Assembly: GCF_001949145.1 (NCBI RefSeq)
Contig: NW_019091388.1
Coordinates: forward strand, 738,343-802,342
Reading direction: 5' to 3'
Origin: Acanthaster planci
Lineage: Eukaryota > Echinodermata > Asteroidea > Valvatida > Acanthasteridae
DNA length: 64,000 nucleotides
The number at the start of each line of letters is the position of its first letter. Position 1 is the stretch's first letter. The notes below the pieces were generated by a model. It was not told the origin of the DNA. It was given only the letters and a program-made list of their open reading frames with translations, and searched no databases. The translations under genes were made by a program, and so were the position numbers. This document shows positions 32,560-44,900 of this stretch, in pieces.

Positions 32560-33835
32560 ATATGGACCTGTATAGGTGTAGGGCCAAGGATACAGGGAAT
32601 GGTAGTCCAGTGCACTGGCCTTAACCCTCCTATGTGGAAGTCACTCTTTGGGTCATTTGGTAAACACCTCAAAGAAGCACAGCTGTGTTNNNNNNNNNNN
32701 NNNNNNNNNNNNNNNNNNNNNNNNNNNNNNNNNNNNNNNNNNNNNNNNNNNNNNNNNNNNNNNNNNNNNNNNNNNNNNNNNNNNNNNNNNNNNNNNNNNN
32801 NNNNNNNNNNNNNNNNNNNNNNNNNNNNNNNNNNNNNNNNNNNNNNNNNNNNNNNNNNNNNNNNNNNNNNNNNNNNNNNNNNNNNNNNNNNNNNNNNNNN
32901 NNNNNNNNNNNNNNNNNNNNNNNNNNNNNNNNNNNNNNNNNNNNNNNNNNNNNNNNNNNNNNNNNNNNNNNNNNNNNNNNCTGTAAAACTAAAGGAGGGT
33001 TAATGGACAGGTTACCCGGAATATGGACCTGTACAGGTGTAGGGCCAAGGATACAGGGAATGATAGTCCAGTGCACTGGTTCCAGTGGACTGGTCACACA
33101 GAATATGGACCTGTACAGGTGTAGGGCCAAGGATACAGGGAATGATAGTCCAGTGCACTGGTTCCAGTGGACTGGTCACACAGAATATGGACCTGTACAG
33201 GTGTAGGGCCAAGGATACAGGGAATGATAGTCCAGTGCACTGGTTCCAGTGGACTGGTCACACAGAATATGGACCTGTACAGGTGTAGGGCCAAGGATAC
33301 AGGGAATGGTAGTCCAGTGCACTGGCCGTAATGGACAGGTTGCCCAGAATATGGACCTGTACAGGTGTAGGGCCAAGGATACAGGGAATGATAGTCGAGT
33401 GCACTGGCCTTAATGGACAGGTTGCCCAGAATATGGACCTGTACAGGTGTAGGGCCAAGGATACAGGGAATGGTAGTCCAGTGCACTGGCCTTAATGGAC
33501 AGGTTGCCCGGAATATGGACCTGTACAGGTGTAGGGCCAAGGATACAGGGAATGATAGTCCAGTGCACTGGCCTTCATGGACAGGTTGCCCGGAACATGG
33601 ACCTGTACAGGTGTAGGGCCAAGGATACAGGGAATGGTAGTCCAGTGCACCGGCCTTCATGGACAGGTTGCCCAGAACATGGACCTGTACAGGTGTAGGG
33701 CCAAGGATACAGGGAATGGTAGTCCAGTGCACCGGCCTTCATGGACAGGTTGCCCAGAACATGGACCTGTACAGGTGTAGGGCCAAGGATACAGGGAATG
33801 GTAGTCCAGTGCACCGGTCTCAGTGGACTGGTTGC
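32560..33835 (+). repeat. 82-bp satellite array, interrupted by a gap
   Basis: One unit lies before the gap (about 32560-32626), then ten units begin at 33021, 33103, 33185, 33267, 33349, 33431, 33513, 33595, 33677 and 33759, a period of exactly 82 bp. Each unit carries two perfect 12-bp palindromes, ACCTGTACAGGT and CCAGTGCACTGG (the last few read CCAGTGCACCGG). Two subtypes alternate: one with GTTCCAGTGGACTGGTCACA and one with GGCCTTMATGGACAGGTTGC. It sits just upstream of SMN exon 34083. Confidence 0.97.
32690..32980. other. Assembly gap (N)
   Basis: 291 unknown bases within the 82-bp satellite. The stated size may not be the true size, because tandem arrays collapse in assembly. The missing first coding exon of SMN could be here. 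Confidence 1.
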
Positions 33836-34082
33836 TCGTAATCGTCCTTTACATGTAGCCTTATTCTGGTGCCGTAATACTGGATTCCGTCCATACCCTT
33901 GGCTACTGCATAACATCTGCACAAACGCACAGGTACCCTTTGGCCATTGCTATAAACACCTGTTGTGAGTGATCCAAGACATTCATGACACTTGGCATTT
34001 TTAACATTTCTAAATCTCAAAATTTTGTATATGTATTCTGGTATATTAAAACTTCATTGGTTTTCCCCCAAATTTCAATCAG

Positions 34083-37000
34083 AGCGATGACAATGAATTG
34101 TCGGATATCTGGGATGACACTGCATTGATTAAAGCCTATGACAAAGCAATCAAAACTGTCAGGGTAAGTGGTGCATGTTTTAAGTTCATGTGCTCTTTTT
34201 CAACTTAATCTTTTAAACTGTGATGATTTGTTATTTATAGAAAGTTAGACATCTTTTTTCGTTGTGGAAATGCTTTGGTTTTTTAGGTAAACGCTGTGCT
34301 TTTAATAGGTAACTTCATGTAAATTTTGAAACAAGTCATACAGGGAAACTGACTAGATTGTATCATGTAATTGAGGTGTGATCCCTGGCTATATGGTGGT
34401 TCGGGTTTATTGGCTTCTGGCTGGCACCCCCTGAACAAAGATATTGACAAATGGGAAGAGCCGCCAGTATAGGGCTGGACAACTCGATAGACCACTGGTG
34501 CAGTATTCCGAAGGCCGTACATTCAAATCCCACTCCAGTCAGTTTCTTTGTTCATCTTTAGATTCATGTAAATTCTGTCACAACAAAAAAGTTCTGAAAG
34601 TTATGACAAAAATAATGCAGAGAAATATTTTAATTGAAACTGTGGGTGTTAGATTTCGATATATTCAGGTACACCTACCCAAAATACCTGAGGAGTATAT
34701 ACATACATGTATGTGTATGCTTGTCCTGTCCAGGGCGAGGCCAGTAATGAAGAAAGTGGTGGGCCAGAGAATGGCAGAAAGTCTGCAAAGAGTGGAAACC
34801 AACGTAAGAAGAGAAAGCATTGGAGTCAGAAGAGACATAAGAAACACACAGTAAGAGGCGTGTTGCTTGAAGATCTATGAACCCCTACCCTGCAAATAAT
34901 TTTGACGTAGTAGTCCTTATGATGTGCAGATCAAAGGCGTGTTCCCCAACTGCAAAGGACTGCTGATTATAAAGTTCCCAGTAAATTTCTGTACAAACCC
35001 AGATTTAGTATAGAAATATTCTGAAGCAAGAGGTGACATGCCCTTTTGAGCTGGTGACCTTGTCCAAATTTGTTGCCATAACCTCATGGCATATTTATCC
35101 TCTCTCTGTCTCTTACTCTGCCCACTTTCTTTTTGAATACCAGTGGAAAGTCGGTGACCGATGTCGCGCTATTTACACCGAGGATGAGTACACATACGAT
35201 GCAGTGATCAAACTGATTGACCATGACAGGGGCACATGTTGGGTCACATTTGTCGGATATGGTAATGAGGAAGAGAAAGACTTGGATGACCTCATGTCAG
35301 CGGGGTCAGAGGTCGGCTCACCCTCGCGACCTGTGAATGGAGACTTTGAGGTACATTTTATCATAGTAGCATCCTAAATTTGATGCAGTAGCAGTGACAA
35401 TGCCGTTAGTGAACAAAAATATCATTTCTTATTCTTTGGTTCAACTTTCCCCTCCAACTGCTGGTGATATTGTCTTTATAGCAGCTGAGACTCTTCAAAT
35501 CTTCTGGCTTGAAGAATTTAGTCAGGTCCAAACTAAGAGAGGACCATTTTGTTACAAAATGTAAATTTGCTGTATGGTAAAGGTCAAGCTTCCCGGTTTA
35601 GGATGTCTGACTAACAGTATCTGGCTCAGGTGATTCCATTGTTCTGAAATTCTGCCCTTTCTGTATTTTGCAATTTTATATTTTATGCACATAATATGCA
35701 TAGGTGTTTATGTTAATGCCCAGTGCTGCGTTCATGGGAATGAAATTTTAAAAGGCAATAATTATCCATGTAGACATTACGTGTAATCTCCGGGGCACTG
35801 ATAGAGTAGACAATTTTTCTCAGGCCAACACTTTAACATTAGAATACTAGGACGCAGTGTCATTGACTTATCTATGCATTCGTCTCACTTTTCTAGTATG
35901 ACATTCTTTTAATAGTGTTTGAGCTGAATCATCTAACATCGTGTTTTAGACATGAACCAAGTTTTATCCAATAAGAATTACAACTTTGTTGAGAATGACA
36001 TATACATGTCGTACCAAAATGCGTCATTTTGTTGTCCCTTTCCAGAACTTTTTATAGAGACCATTTTATGTCCCTAATATCAACTCTTTGCCCAACTTTG
36101 TGATTTACATGTACATTCTGAAGGCTGGTTATGAATCCATGGAATATTCAAACCACAACCAGAGTCCAGCACCATCTGGGTCAGGGGTCAGAGGAAATCG
36201 CCTCAATGCCTATTCCTATGACAACCACTGGTATCCATCTCAGCAGCCTTTCAGGCCACCCATACCCCCACCAGTGCATTGGCCACCACACCCAATGGTA
36301 AGTTTCCTCTGATTGCACCATTATCTTGTTTTATGACGACTAGGTTGATGTTTCACATATTAGCCAACGTACATGTACATGTATTGTGGTTTGCATGTCC
36401 TTGATACTCGTGAAGATTCTTCAATTTGGTTTGAATCATCTCTGACTTGAGGACCAGATCGTGACCAGTCATTGAGTTCTACATAATGCTGACAGCTACA
36501 TTGTATTAACAGCCATCTTTGTCATTTCTGAATAGTAGCTTTGATAGGCTAGCTGACAAAAGTCTCAAAGAGTGCCAGCACACTACGTCAGACATTCATT
36601 TAGAATGGGCTCTGGCATGGTGATGATACTCAAGCAATCGTAGCATTGTTCCAACGACTAACATTGATTCAACTCGAATGACACGACCACATGTGCATGA
36701 ATAAACACTGTGCCCCATGCAAACACATATCATGAACTAGGCCTGCAGCCTTCATCAAAGGCTGCATTGTCAAGGCTACATGTACATGTAGTAACCAGAA
36801 TTAGAAGCCATTGCAGCACTGGTGCCACACTTGCATGCTGATGGTAATGTACATACGTGCGTTGAATACCAATTTGACGTAACATAGGATATTGTGAGTT
36901 GCCAAAATACACATGCACCTCAAGTTGAAGGAGCGTGAATGAGTGCAGTGCCACCAAAGTGACAGCATCACCTTAGATTACACTTGTACAACTTCAGAAT

Positions 37001-40000
37001 CCTGGAGGGCATTGTCTGTCATCATACATGTATGGCATGAGATCAGTATGTCATTAAGTCAATTGTCATCTGTCATGAAGGTGTTATGGTGCTTTTTTGA
37101 TTGTACATCTCTGGTAACTTAGTACATGTAGTCACCTCAATGCAATCAGTGTAAGCACAGTGTCTAAAGAAATTAAGAGCAAGGTGATACATAGTCCAAT
37201 AAAATTTAATTATAAAGATGAACAAAGAAATTGACTGGAATGGGACTTGAACCTGTGGTCTCCAGTATACCGTACCAGTCCTCTACCAACTGAGCTATCC
37301 AGCCCTATGTCAGTGGCTTTTCCCAGGGATTGCCAGGGATCATGCCCCAATAACGCGATACAACCTGGGCAGAGGTGAACAGGGATCACTCAGAGAGGAT
37401 GCGGCTTTTTAAGCATCAACCCTGGCTACATGGTGTTTTGGGTTTAATGGCTTCTGGCTAGCGTCCCCCAAACAAAGATATTGACAAATGGGAAGAGCCA
37501 CTGCCTTAGAGCTGGATGGCTTAGGTGGTAGAGCACCGCTACGGTATTCCACTGGCTGCAGGTTCAAGTCCCACTCCAGTCAGTTTCTTTGTTCATCTTT
37601 GTAATCATTTGTAAGCACCTGGTCAGTTTCTGGATATAATTTGTTTCAATAAAATTTAATTGAAATCATCCAGCAATGGACCACCAAAAGCTGTGTTTGG
37701 ATATCATATCAAAGTGGGTTTATGATATTACGGGGATCACCTTTAGAGTTCAAATGAGTAATTGACTTGTGTTTCCATCCCTCAGTCACATGGCTTCACT
37801 CTGCCTGGTTTCCCTTCATATCCCCCTTTCCATGGACATGGGTACATGCCACAGGTGAGTGATTTTCTTCAATGAAACTTGTTCCATGAACAAGCCCATT
37901 TGGTTTTCCAACTGTACATGCTCATATCGAGATTTGCCAACTGCTGATTTAATACAGGCAATGAATTTATACAAGTGCACCAGCCAGTGATATTTTCATG
38001 CCATCAAAAATAAGGTTGAGATATTGCTCACCAAAAAAGCTTCAAAAGGCTGTCTAACATCATTTATTTCAACTGTTTTAAAATTTTATACCTAATGCAT
38101 AATATGGAAAGCAAGTTGCTTACTTGTTATCAGTATCATTTTACCATCCATATGTTTGCATGCGTGACAAACTATTCCAAAACAGGAAATTGTTCAATCT
38201 TGAAACCTGGTTGTGTGTTTGAAATGGCAATCTGGCTTTTACACTGTCAGTTACTTCACTTCACCAAAGAGATCTAATTCTCTAATATGTAGCAAGCTTT
38301 GCAGCAATTTTATTTGTACAGTCAGAATGTAGCTGTATGCTCCCTAGGGAGCTGAGATTGTTTCAGGAATTGGTCACTGCAGTTCTTAATAAGCAGAACA
38401 TGCTCAAACAGCCAAAACTTGTGTCCAACAGAGCACATTTTGTACGATACCACACACAGTCACATAAATATAAATTCAAGGCTGAAATCATTGATGACTG
38501 AAGAAAAGGCAGAACTGTGAAAACCCTTTGAGGAGAATTTGTTAAATCCTGTTTTGGATACATGTACGGTACTGTCATTTTATTGGTCTGAGACCTCACG
38601 TCAAACTTATGAAAAGAATGTTACTACTACAGCACATTGCAATTTGTGTGTACCCATAGAGCTACCATACTGGTATGTAAAACCAAATTTCTGTCCTGAG
38701 TACCTTAATCAGACAACCATTCATGTTGAGACTTGCTTTCAATGACTTGTTTTTGACATGAATTCAAAAGTATTCTTACAAAATGATCATAAAATCTGAG
38801 ACTACACACAACTTTAATATGGAGCATATTCTCTGTAAGCTCATCAAACCATCTTGTGTTATGGAGCTGTAGCTACAACTGCACCAGGCAGGGTTGCATG
38901 CATGCATGCTAAAATTTGTCGAAAGAATAATGTCATCAGCCCAACATAAACAATAGATTTGGCCATAAGTGTGTTTCGGAAATCGGACTTGCTGTGGACA
39001 GAAATGCCTCTTATTTATCTTGTCCTGCTTTTTGGTTGAGAAATCTAATGCATTTTGGTTTGGGGATGGCAAGTCAATTCCCAGAACCCCAAATGTCAAT
39101 ATTATTTTTTTAAGTACCGCTTTAAATTACAATTTTGATCTCAATGAGTAGCGATGAGTAACGATAGCAGTTACACCATGGATCAATCTCTTTCTTGAGT
39201 ATGTGTGGTTCTGAGAAGAAGCAGGGAATAACTTGACGTTTCGAACAGTGTACTCTGTCCATCTTCTGTCTAACCACAATCGTTTTACTTATAGAGTTCT
39301 TTCACCATGAAAACCTTCAAGTCTTAATTTTGATCTCTTTGGCTTTGGCATGATGCAACAGAATGATTGATTGACAATGATTTAATGTTCTCCTCTGTCT
39401 TGCTGTTTTCTACTCAGGGTTTAGCAATGCCAGTGCCCCCTCTACCCTCTGACATTCCCCCTCCCACACCCATGTCTATTCCTGCTGAGGCACAGCAAGG
39501 GGATGAAGAGGCCCTGCACACCATGCTTATGTCATGGTATATGAGCGGATATCACACCGGATACTACCAGGTCAGTCCTTATCAAGTAGTTGTTTACACA
39601 TTTGGCTGCTCACACAGACACTTGAAGACATTACAGTGTGGTCACTCTTACATGCAAATGTGACCCAAGGTACATCCACAGTTGTCGTGGGTTAATACTA
39701 GAGCACTGCTTTTACTATTTTGGTAGTAGAAGTAAGCAAGCAGGCCTTCAAGGCTTATAAGTTGCAAAACGTATGAGAAAAAAGTATGTGATCAAGTGCT
39801 GGATTAGCATGAGAACAACTATACAAGGCATAAGTGGTGATTGTTCCATTTCATAAAAATGCACTGGTGTGGGATGTCAGTTCCCCCCCCCCCGGCAAAA
39901 CTTTGGTGCTGTCAGCAAGAATGGAGAAGGGAGGGGGCCACCTGTCAGGTCAAGGAATCAGACCTCCATTGCATTTAGGAATTTGCTGATAGTCTGTCAG

Positions 40001-40200
40001 CAAATTTCATGATTAAACCCCCCCCCATTAAAATGGTAAATCAGTGAGTCTTGCTTCTTGTCTCTCCTACATCATCTCAGGGTTTAAAACAAGGGCGGGG
40101 CACCAGCCAGACAGCATCACCTCAGAACCAAGACCAGCGGAGGAGACAATCCAAAGAATGGCAGTCACGGTCAAGAACTAGCGGGGCACAGTCGAGATAA
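34083..40200 (+). CDS. SMN1: Survival motor neuron protein, from exon 2 to stop
   Basis: Seven exons, all phase 0: 34083-34163, 34734-34850, 35144-35350, 36124-36297, 37786-37854, 39418-39570 and 40081-40200 (stop TAA), encoding 306 aa. In order: the Gemin2-binding acidic helix (SDDNELSDIWDDTALIKAYD), a lysine-rich stretch, the Tudor domain (exon 35144; WKVGDRCRAIYTED...FVGYGNEEE), proline/tyrosine-rich linkers, and the oligomerising YG box (LMSWYMSGYHTGYY). The tail is RQ/RS-rich, about 39 residues past the YG box and longer than the human one. SMN assembles Sm cores on snRNAs, with the Tudor domain reading symmetric dimethylarginine. Of the human cage residues W102, Y109, Y127 and Y130, here W102 is Tyr and Y127 is Phe; the position of human E134 is still Glu. 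The first coding exon (human ...RRGTGQ) was not found. Confidence 0.96.
34374..34560 (+). mobile_element. tRNA-derived SINE, copy a
   Basis: About 187 bp in the first visible SMN intron (34164-34733). It shares a 5' module (CCCTGGCTATATGGTGGTTC, then GACAAATGGGAAGAGCC) and the tail CACTCCAGTCAGTTTCTTTG with the copy at 37415. The tRNA-like part is worn: the A-box region reads GGACAACTCGATAGAC and the B-box ACATTCAAATCCC. Confidence 0.7.
37209..37330 (-). mobile_element. tRNA-derived SINE, copy b (minus strand)
   Basis: Read on the minus strand it has a good A-box, TAGCTCAGTTGGTAGAG (37297-37281), and B-box, GGTTCAAGTCC (37253-37243). The part between and around them resembles a tRNA starting GGGCTGGATAGC. 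The 3' tail ...CAATTTCTTTGTTCATCTTT is shared with copies a and c. Intron location and the SINE tail argue against a working tRNA gene. Confidence 0.8.
37415..37602 (+). mobile_element. tRNA-derived SINE, copy c
   Basis: Plus-strand copy with A-box TGGCTTAGGTGG (37517-37528) and B-box GGTTCAAGTCC (37561-37571), a 5' module from CCCTGGCTACATGGTG and the tail CAGTTTCTTTGTTCATCTTT. It is inverted relative to copy b, with about 165 bp between the tRNA-like cores. Confidence 0.8.
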
Positions 40201-41215
40201 CAGCAGTCACTTGTTCCATCTTACCCACTTTTTCTAGTTTTTTTTTTTCATCTTTAATCCATAAATCCACCCCTCCCAAATTTTAAGAACACATTAATAG
40301 ATATGAAAGGTTTTTGTCTTTAAGGAATACACATGTAACTTACTGGAATCTGGCAAAGTGCCTGCTTCTCAATTCCATTCTCCTTTATTTCACAAATGCA
40401 ACTGTGAAGGTTTCAGTATTATCATGCCGAGGTCCCCCGTTACATTTTGTAGTTTCCAAGCACACTAAATAGACACGTCAAAGCCATGGACTGGACAATG
40501 TAAACTAGATAATTTTGTAGCTCAGTGCTTTAAGGAAGCATGGCACGACCTTTTGACATGACCAAACCTGTGGAATCCCGACTGCTGCACCATGATTTTT
40601 TGCATGTTAGGCTTTGACCTTAATGCTGGTCCAAAGTCCAAATTCAAGACCACCGTGGTCTAGTCAAGACCCTTTTCCAGCAGTCTTACTGTACCATTGA
40701 ATACATTGCATTCAAAGATTTTACCACCCTCCAAAGCTACATCTTCATCCCTGCAGAATGCAGCAACATCCAACAGTACTGAATGGTGTTGGCAGGACAA
40801 TGATTTTGTGAGATGTTTTCTTAGTCTCTGGATATGGTTTGATTGTAAGGATCTTTAAGATTATGCATTGTTCAGTGTTGCTGGACACGGCATCATGATT
40901 GTAGAAAATGAAATTCACTGCTTTACAATGTAGTTGACTTCCAGATGAAACGTGTTTATCAGCACTTTCCTGGGATATCTGGAGATTGTATCAAGATGTA
41001 GTAATGTGACATCATGGCTCAGGGAGAGTTAAAGCCCAGAAAACCATCACAGACTACCCACATCGAATTGGGTCTTTCTCTGAATACCAGTTGATCTGCA
41101 AAAACTGTAAATGATAATTACCAACCATCACAGATTCTGTTTAGAAGTTCAAAAATGCTGTTTCTTTATTTCCATATAATCTTTTGTAAATAAACAATGT
41201 TGGCTACATCAAAAA
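40201..41215 (+). other. SMN1: SMN 3' untranslated region
   Basis: About 1 kb from the SMN stop to just beyond AATAAA at 41189-41194, followed by a GT-rich stretch (ACAATGTTGGC...AAATGTTGAGATGTGT) suited to a cleavage downstream element. No competing open frame. The hexamer AATAAA is the basis for the end; cleavage is inferred. Confidence 0.6.
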
Positions 41216-41956
41216 TGTTGAGATGTGTAAATGATTTTATTGACTTCAAAGAACTGTTTGTCTGTACCTAGTGTTGACTTTAACACAGTACATTCAAATC
41301 TGGTCTTCATTCAACGTTGCTTTTACAACTGCTGAACAGTATTAGTAAAGTAATTCACAAACTAGGATTTGCTTTTAATACCAGCACTTGATGAATAGAA
41401 AATTATCAAAACTTTCTTACTCAAGTAAAAACGGGACTTATTTTTAGGTAGTTAATGCGGGTGACCTACATGTACATGTATTGGCAATGCTTGCACACAG
41501 CAGGACTTCATTGCTCTAGCATGCCAGAAGTCAAATCTCTTAAATCAGGTGGATTATTGTTAAAAGGACACCTTGCATGATTACAGATCAGTGCTTGGTT
41601 AAGTCCTTGTGCATGATGTTTCTGAATAATTAAGTGGAAACATCAAACAAGTAATGACAAGATAATCGTAAATATTTTCATATTACTATTTAATTTGTGA
41701 TAAAGAGAAGGCAACGCAAACAAAAGCAAGTGATACAAATCCAAAAGAGTGCAAACATTTTACAATTAATCTGGAGGCCAAATCAGTCATTCTTGAGCTC
41801 AGTCTTGGGAAAAGGTTGGGGAAACAAAAATATTTCATCTGTTTTTTGCCTTATCTACAAATATCTTGGCCAGTATTTATAAGTAGCCTCCGGGAGGAAT
41901 GGGATGGCCTGGATTCCATGTCACCTTGGCCTGAGAGATCCTCCGGAGGGCTGGGG

Positions 41957-44900
41957 TTACTTCTTGCTTGTTCCTGCCTGCTCTGCCTTCTTTTCCTCTG
42001 CTTGTTGTTGCTTTTTGCGCATCACATCGGCATCCCTGCACGAAAAAAAGACACCATTTTTGGCAAACTGAGTTAAATTTTTTTTTTTCACTTTTGCAAA
42101 TTTTTCTCCTAATTGAACGGAAAATCACATTTGATTTGAAGCATGGCATACATGTATATCTGACAAATGCAGGGGGCAATTTACGAATGGCAATTTCCAA
42201 AACTGTGATCATACAAGAGGCAAACATGCCTCAAACTCTCTGCATATGGTGTGAACTGGTCTGCCGGTACATGGAATGATACTATATGGTCACACGGTAA
42301 TACCAAGCACAGTAACATTAAAAAGCAACACTAAGTCTAATTTCTTCCAATTTGCCACCCTCCAGGATCCTACAAAATCCACCATAAAGTTTGGAAGTAC
42401 ACAGAATGTGCTATTTTTTCCAGCTTCCTGGCATCGTAAAGGATTATGGAGGATTTGGGAAGGTTCTTGAAAAAAAAAATTGCTAAGGGAACAATGACAA
42501 TCAGTGATAACCCAGACTGTACCTCTGACGTCTACTTTCCAGATTTGTGCCTGCATTTCCTCCTGCTGTCTTTGCTGCCTTTTTCTTCTGCTGTTCTTGC
42601 TGTTTCTTCAGGTTCTTGGCCCTTGCCAATTCTCGCTGATTACCACCTATTCAGTCAAAAAGAAAAAATTTAAACTGCTGAAATTTAAAGCACAAAAACT
42701 GCTGCAAACTCATCGCTGACTACAGTGACCTAAAAGTACATGTACATGAATTAACAATACAAAGTGAAAAAGTTAGAGGGCCTGACGTTTTAATCCTAGC
42801 AGAATCTTTCTCAAAAGGTTTATACAACTTAAACATCTTAAACCTTTTGCTCTGATGCATCCTTCAAAACTTTAAACATTGGCATGTACATGTATGTGTC
42901 GTCCATTAGGGTGCATAGATTATGCATAAAAGATGGTGAACTAGACATGACTCTAATGTCCACTGCCTGCCTGGAACATCTGTAAACAACTCACATTGTG
43001 CTTTTTGATACACACTTGTACATGAAGTGACCGTATGCGCTAGTCTTTATATGAGACTTAACATACATGTACATGTATTTACATATAAAAATGCCATAGA
43101 GGCCAAAAAAGGCTTCTTTGGCAAGCTACAAGTACATCTATTAAAGTCAGATACTTCTGTATCAGCTTAATCATTTCTGGCAGTTATTATTGAGTCATTT
43201 GTGCAGAAGCAGTCAGTGTAGCTGGTCCCAGTCAGTGTAACTGGTCCCAAATGATACTGATGAAGAGTGCCCTGCATTTTTGAGTTGTGAATCTGCTATC
43301 CGACCTTTAGAAGTCCCAAAATCTCAATCCTCTATCTTTCAGAGAATCTGCCAGGGTCAGCAAAAAAAAGAATCCAGTACAAATGGGATGTGTTGCCTTC
43401 ATCTATTAGTATTTCCTTTGTGGCTACAAGTAGGTACAGTTCCAAAACGAAGATAAAAGGTGTGATACATGTATTTGCTATGTAAATGTACACGTTCAAT
43501 ACAAGGTATCTGGGAAATAAATTAATGGACATTATGCAGTTATGGGTGAAAATAGCAATGTTGACCATGTATCCACAAACAAACCCTGCAACACACTGGA
43601 AACAAAACTGGTAACAGTGGAAACGGTTTGGTAAGCAGTCACTGACTGGTTGATGAAAAGTTTCATTCACAAAGCCAACCTGTGATTAGTCCTGAGTAGC
43701 ATTTTGTTCCAAGAGTAAACTTACTGCATGTAACAGCATGACAGCAGTGCACATGTACAGGTATAAGCCTGTAGTAACTATCACTAACAGAAAGTAAGAT
43801 AAGAAAGTCACTTTTTCTCCCACACTGCTGTTCAAAATCCACAACCATTGGGTCAATGTGCATGTGACTGGAACATTGTGGGATGGCAGATGTCACTATA
43901 ATGTAAATGACCAAATGTTTTCTGAATCAAAAAAGATGGAAGCGTCCCCTTGTAAGCAAACACTTCCTTTGTTACTTAATAATGATCAAGAGATTGTTGC
44001 ACGTACATGTATGCCTCAACTTTGTCTACTGACACCGCTTTGTCAAGACCCAACTTGCAACTTGCATCTTTTCAAAGTGTTGAAATTGTGAAACTGGTGA
44101 TTATGATGCAAATTCGGTCTTTTCATTTCTGGGCTACACACAAAGACCAATTACCATATATACAAGAGCCAGGGTCTGCCTTCTTTCACCCAATATTTAA
44201 TTCATTGAAATAAGGTAGATTTTACAAAAATATGGATTTTAAGCTTTTCAGTCAAAACCCACTCATTTTCGTGTACAAAAACATCAGTTTCCTCTGCATT
44301 ACACATGCAAAAAAAAGTCCCAAAACATCTTGAAATACCCCTAGGCCAACTATAAATCAGTATTTCTTTGTTTTGCAAGGACCGATGGAATCCAAACTAT
44401 ATCAAAATGTTTCTCATTACATCCTCTCCAAAATCAAGTCCAAAAGAAAACATAAAAAAAATAGTTGCAAAATTTATGAGCCTCCCTATATTACTATATG
44501 ATTAGGCCCTAATATAATACGCATGCATCTGTGAGTTGATGAGCAGATACATAAGACAAATTTAGTAGAAAACTGTAGCTTGATTTTTGACTGGTTCACT
44601 TCCCCCATAGGGTTGTGCATGAAATGCATTGCTTGTTTGTCATCCTCATCACCCATCACGCCTATATAATGCATTGCCAACTTCAAAAAGGTTTATTGCG
44701 AGCATCCATTTGCCAAACGTTACGCAACGTTGTTGTCATGAATTTCTTCCCTCTGCTTGCACATATGAAACGTGAAAAAGGCTTATCATGACAGTGCTGG
44801 AGGCTATTTCTGTCTGGGATGACATGCCTGTTCTGACGCCTAGGCCTACAGTCACAACATGTCATCGTGACAAGTTGGGGAACTGGCGTAGGCCTACTTT

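Larger units (their letters stand above)
18982..34082. other. Repeat island between divergent SUGP1 and SMN
   Basis: About 15 kb with no convincing coding exon. It must hold the promoters and any 5' untranslated exons of SUGP1 (minus) and SMN (plus), but I could not place them. Most of the sequence is explained by transposon structures: a hAT-like element, two large inverted repeats, inverted ~16-bp arrays, a 32-bp tandem repeat and the 82-bp satellite, each listed separately. The small ORFs here are TE-derived or chance. Confidence 0.7.
36298..37785 (+). other. SMN intron containing an inverted SINE pair
   Basis: Intron between the proline-rich exons 36124-36297 and 37786-37854. Apart from the two SINE copies at 37209-37330 and 37415-37602 I see nothing coding. 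Confidence 0.8.

Noticed and set aside
33094-33732. 212-aa open frame on the minus strand, and overlapping ~66-aa frames on both strands
   Set aside because: Pure translation of the 82-bp satellite; no independent coding signal.
37239-37310. A functional tRNA gene on the minus strand
   Set aside because: A- and B-boxes are present, but the copy shares a SINE tail with two others, sits in an intron and has a poor acceptor stem.
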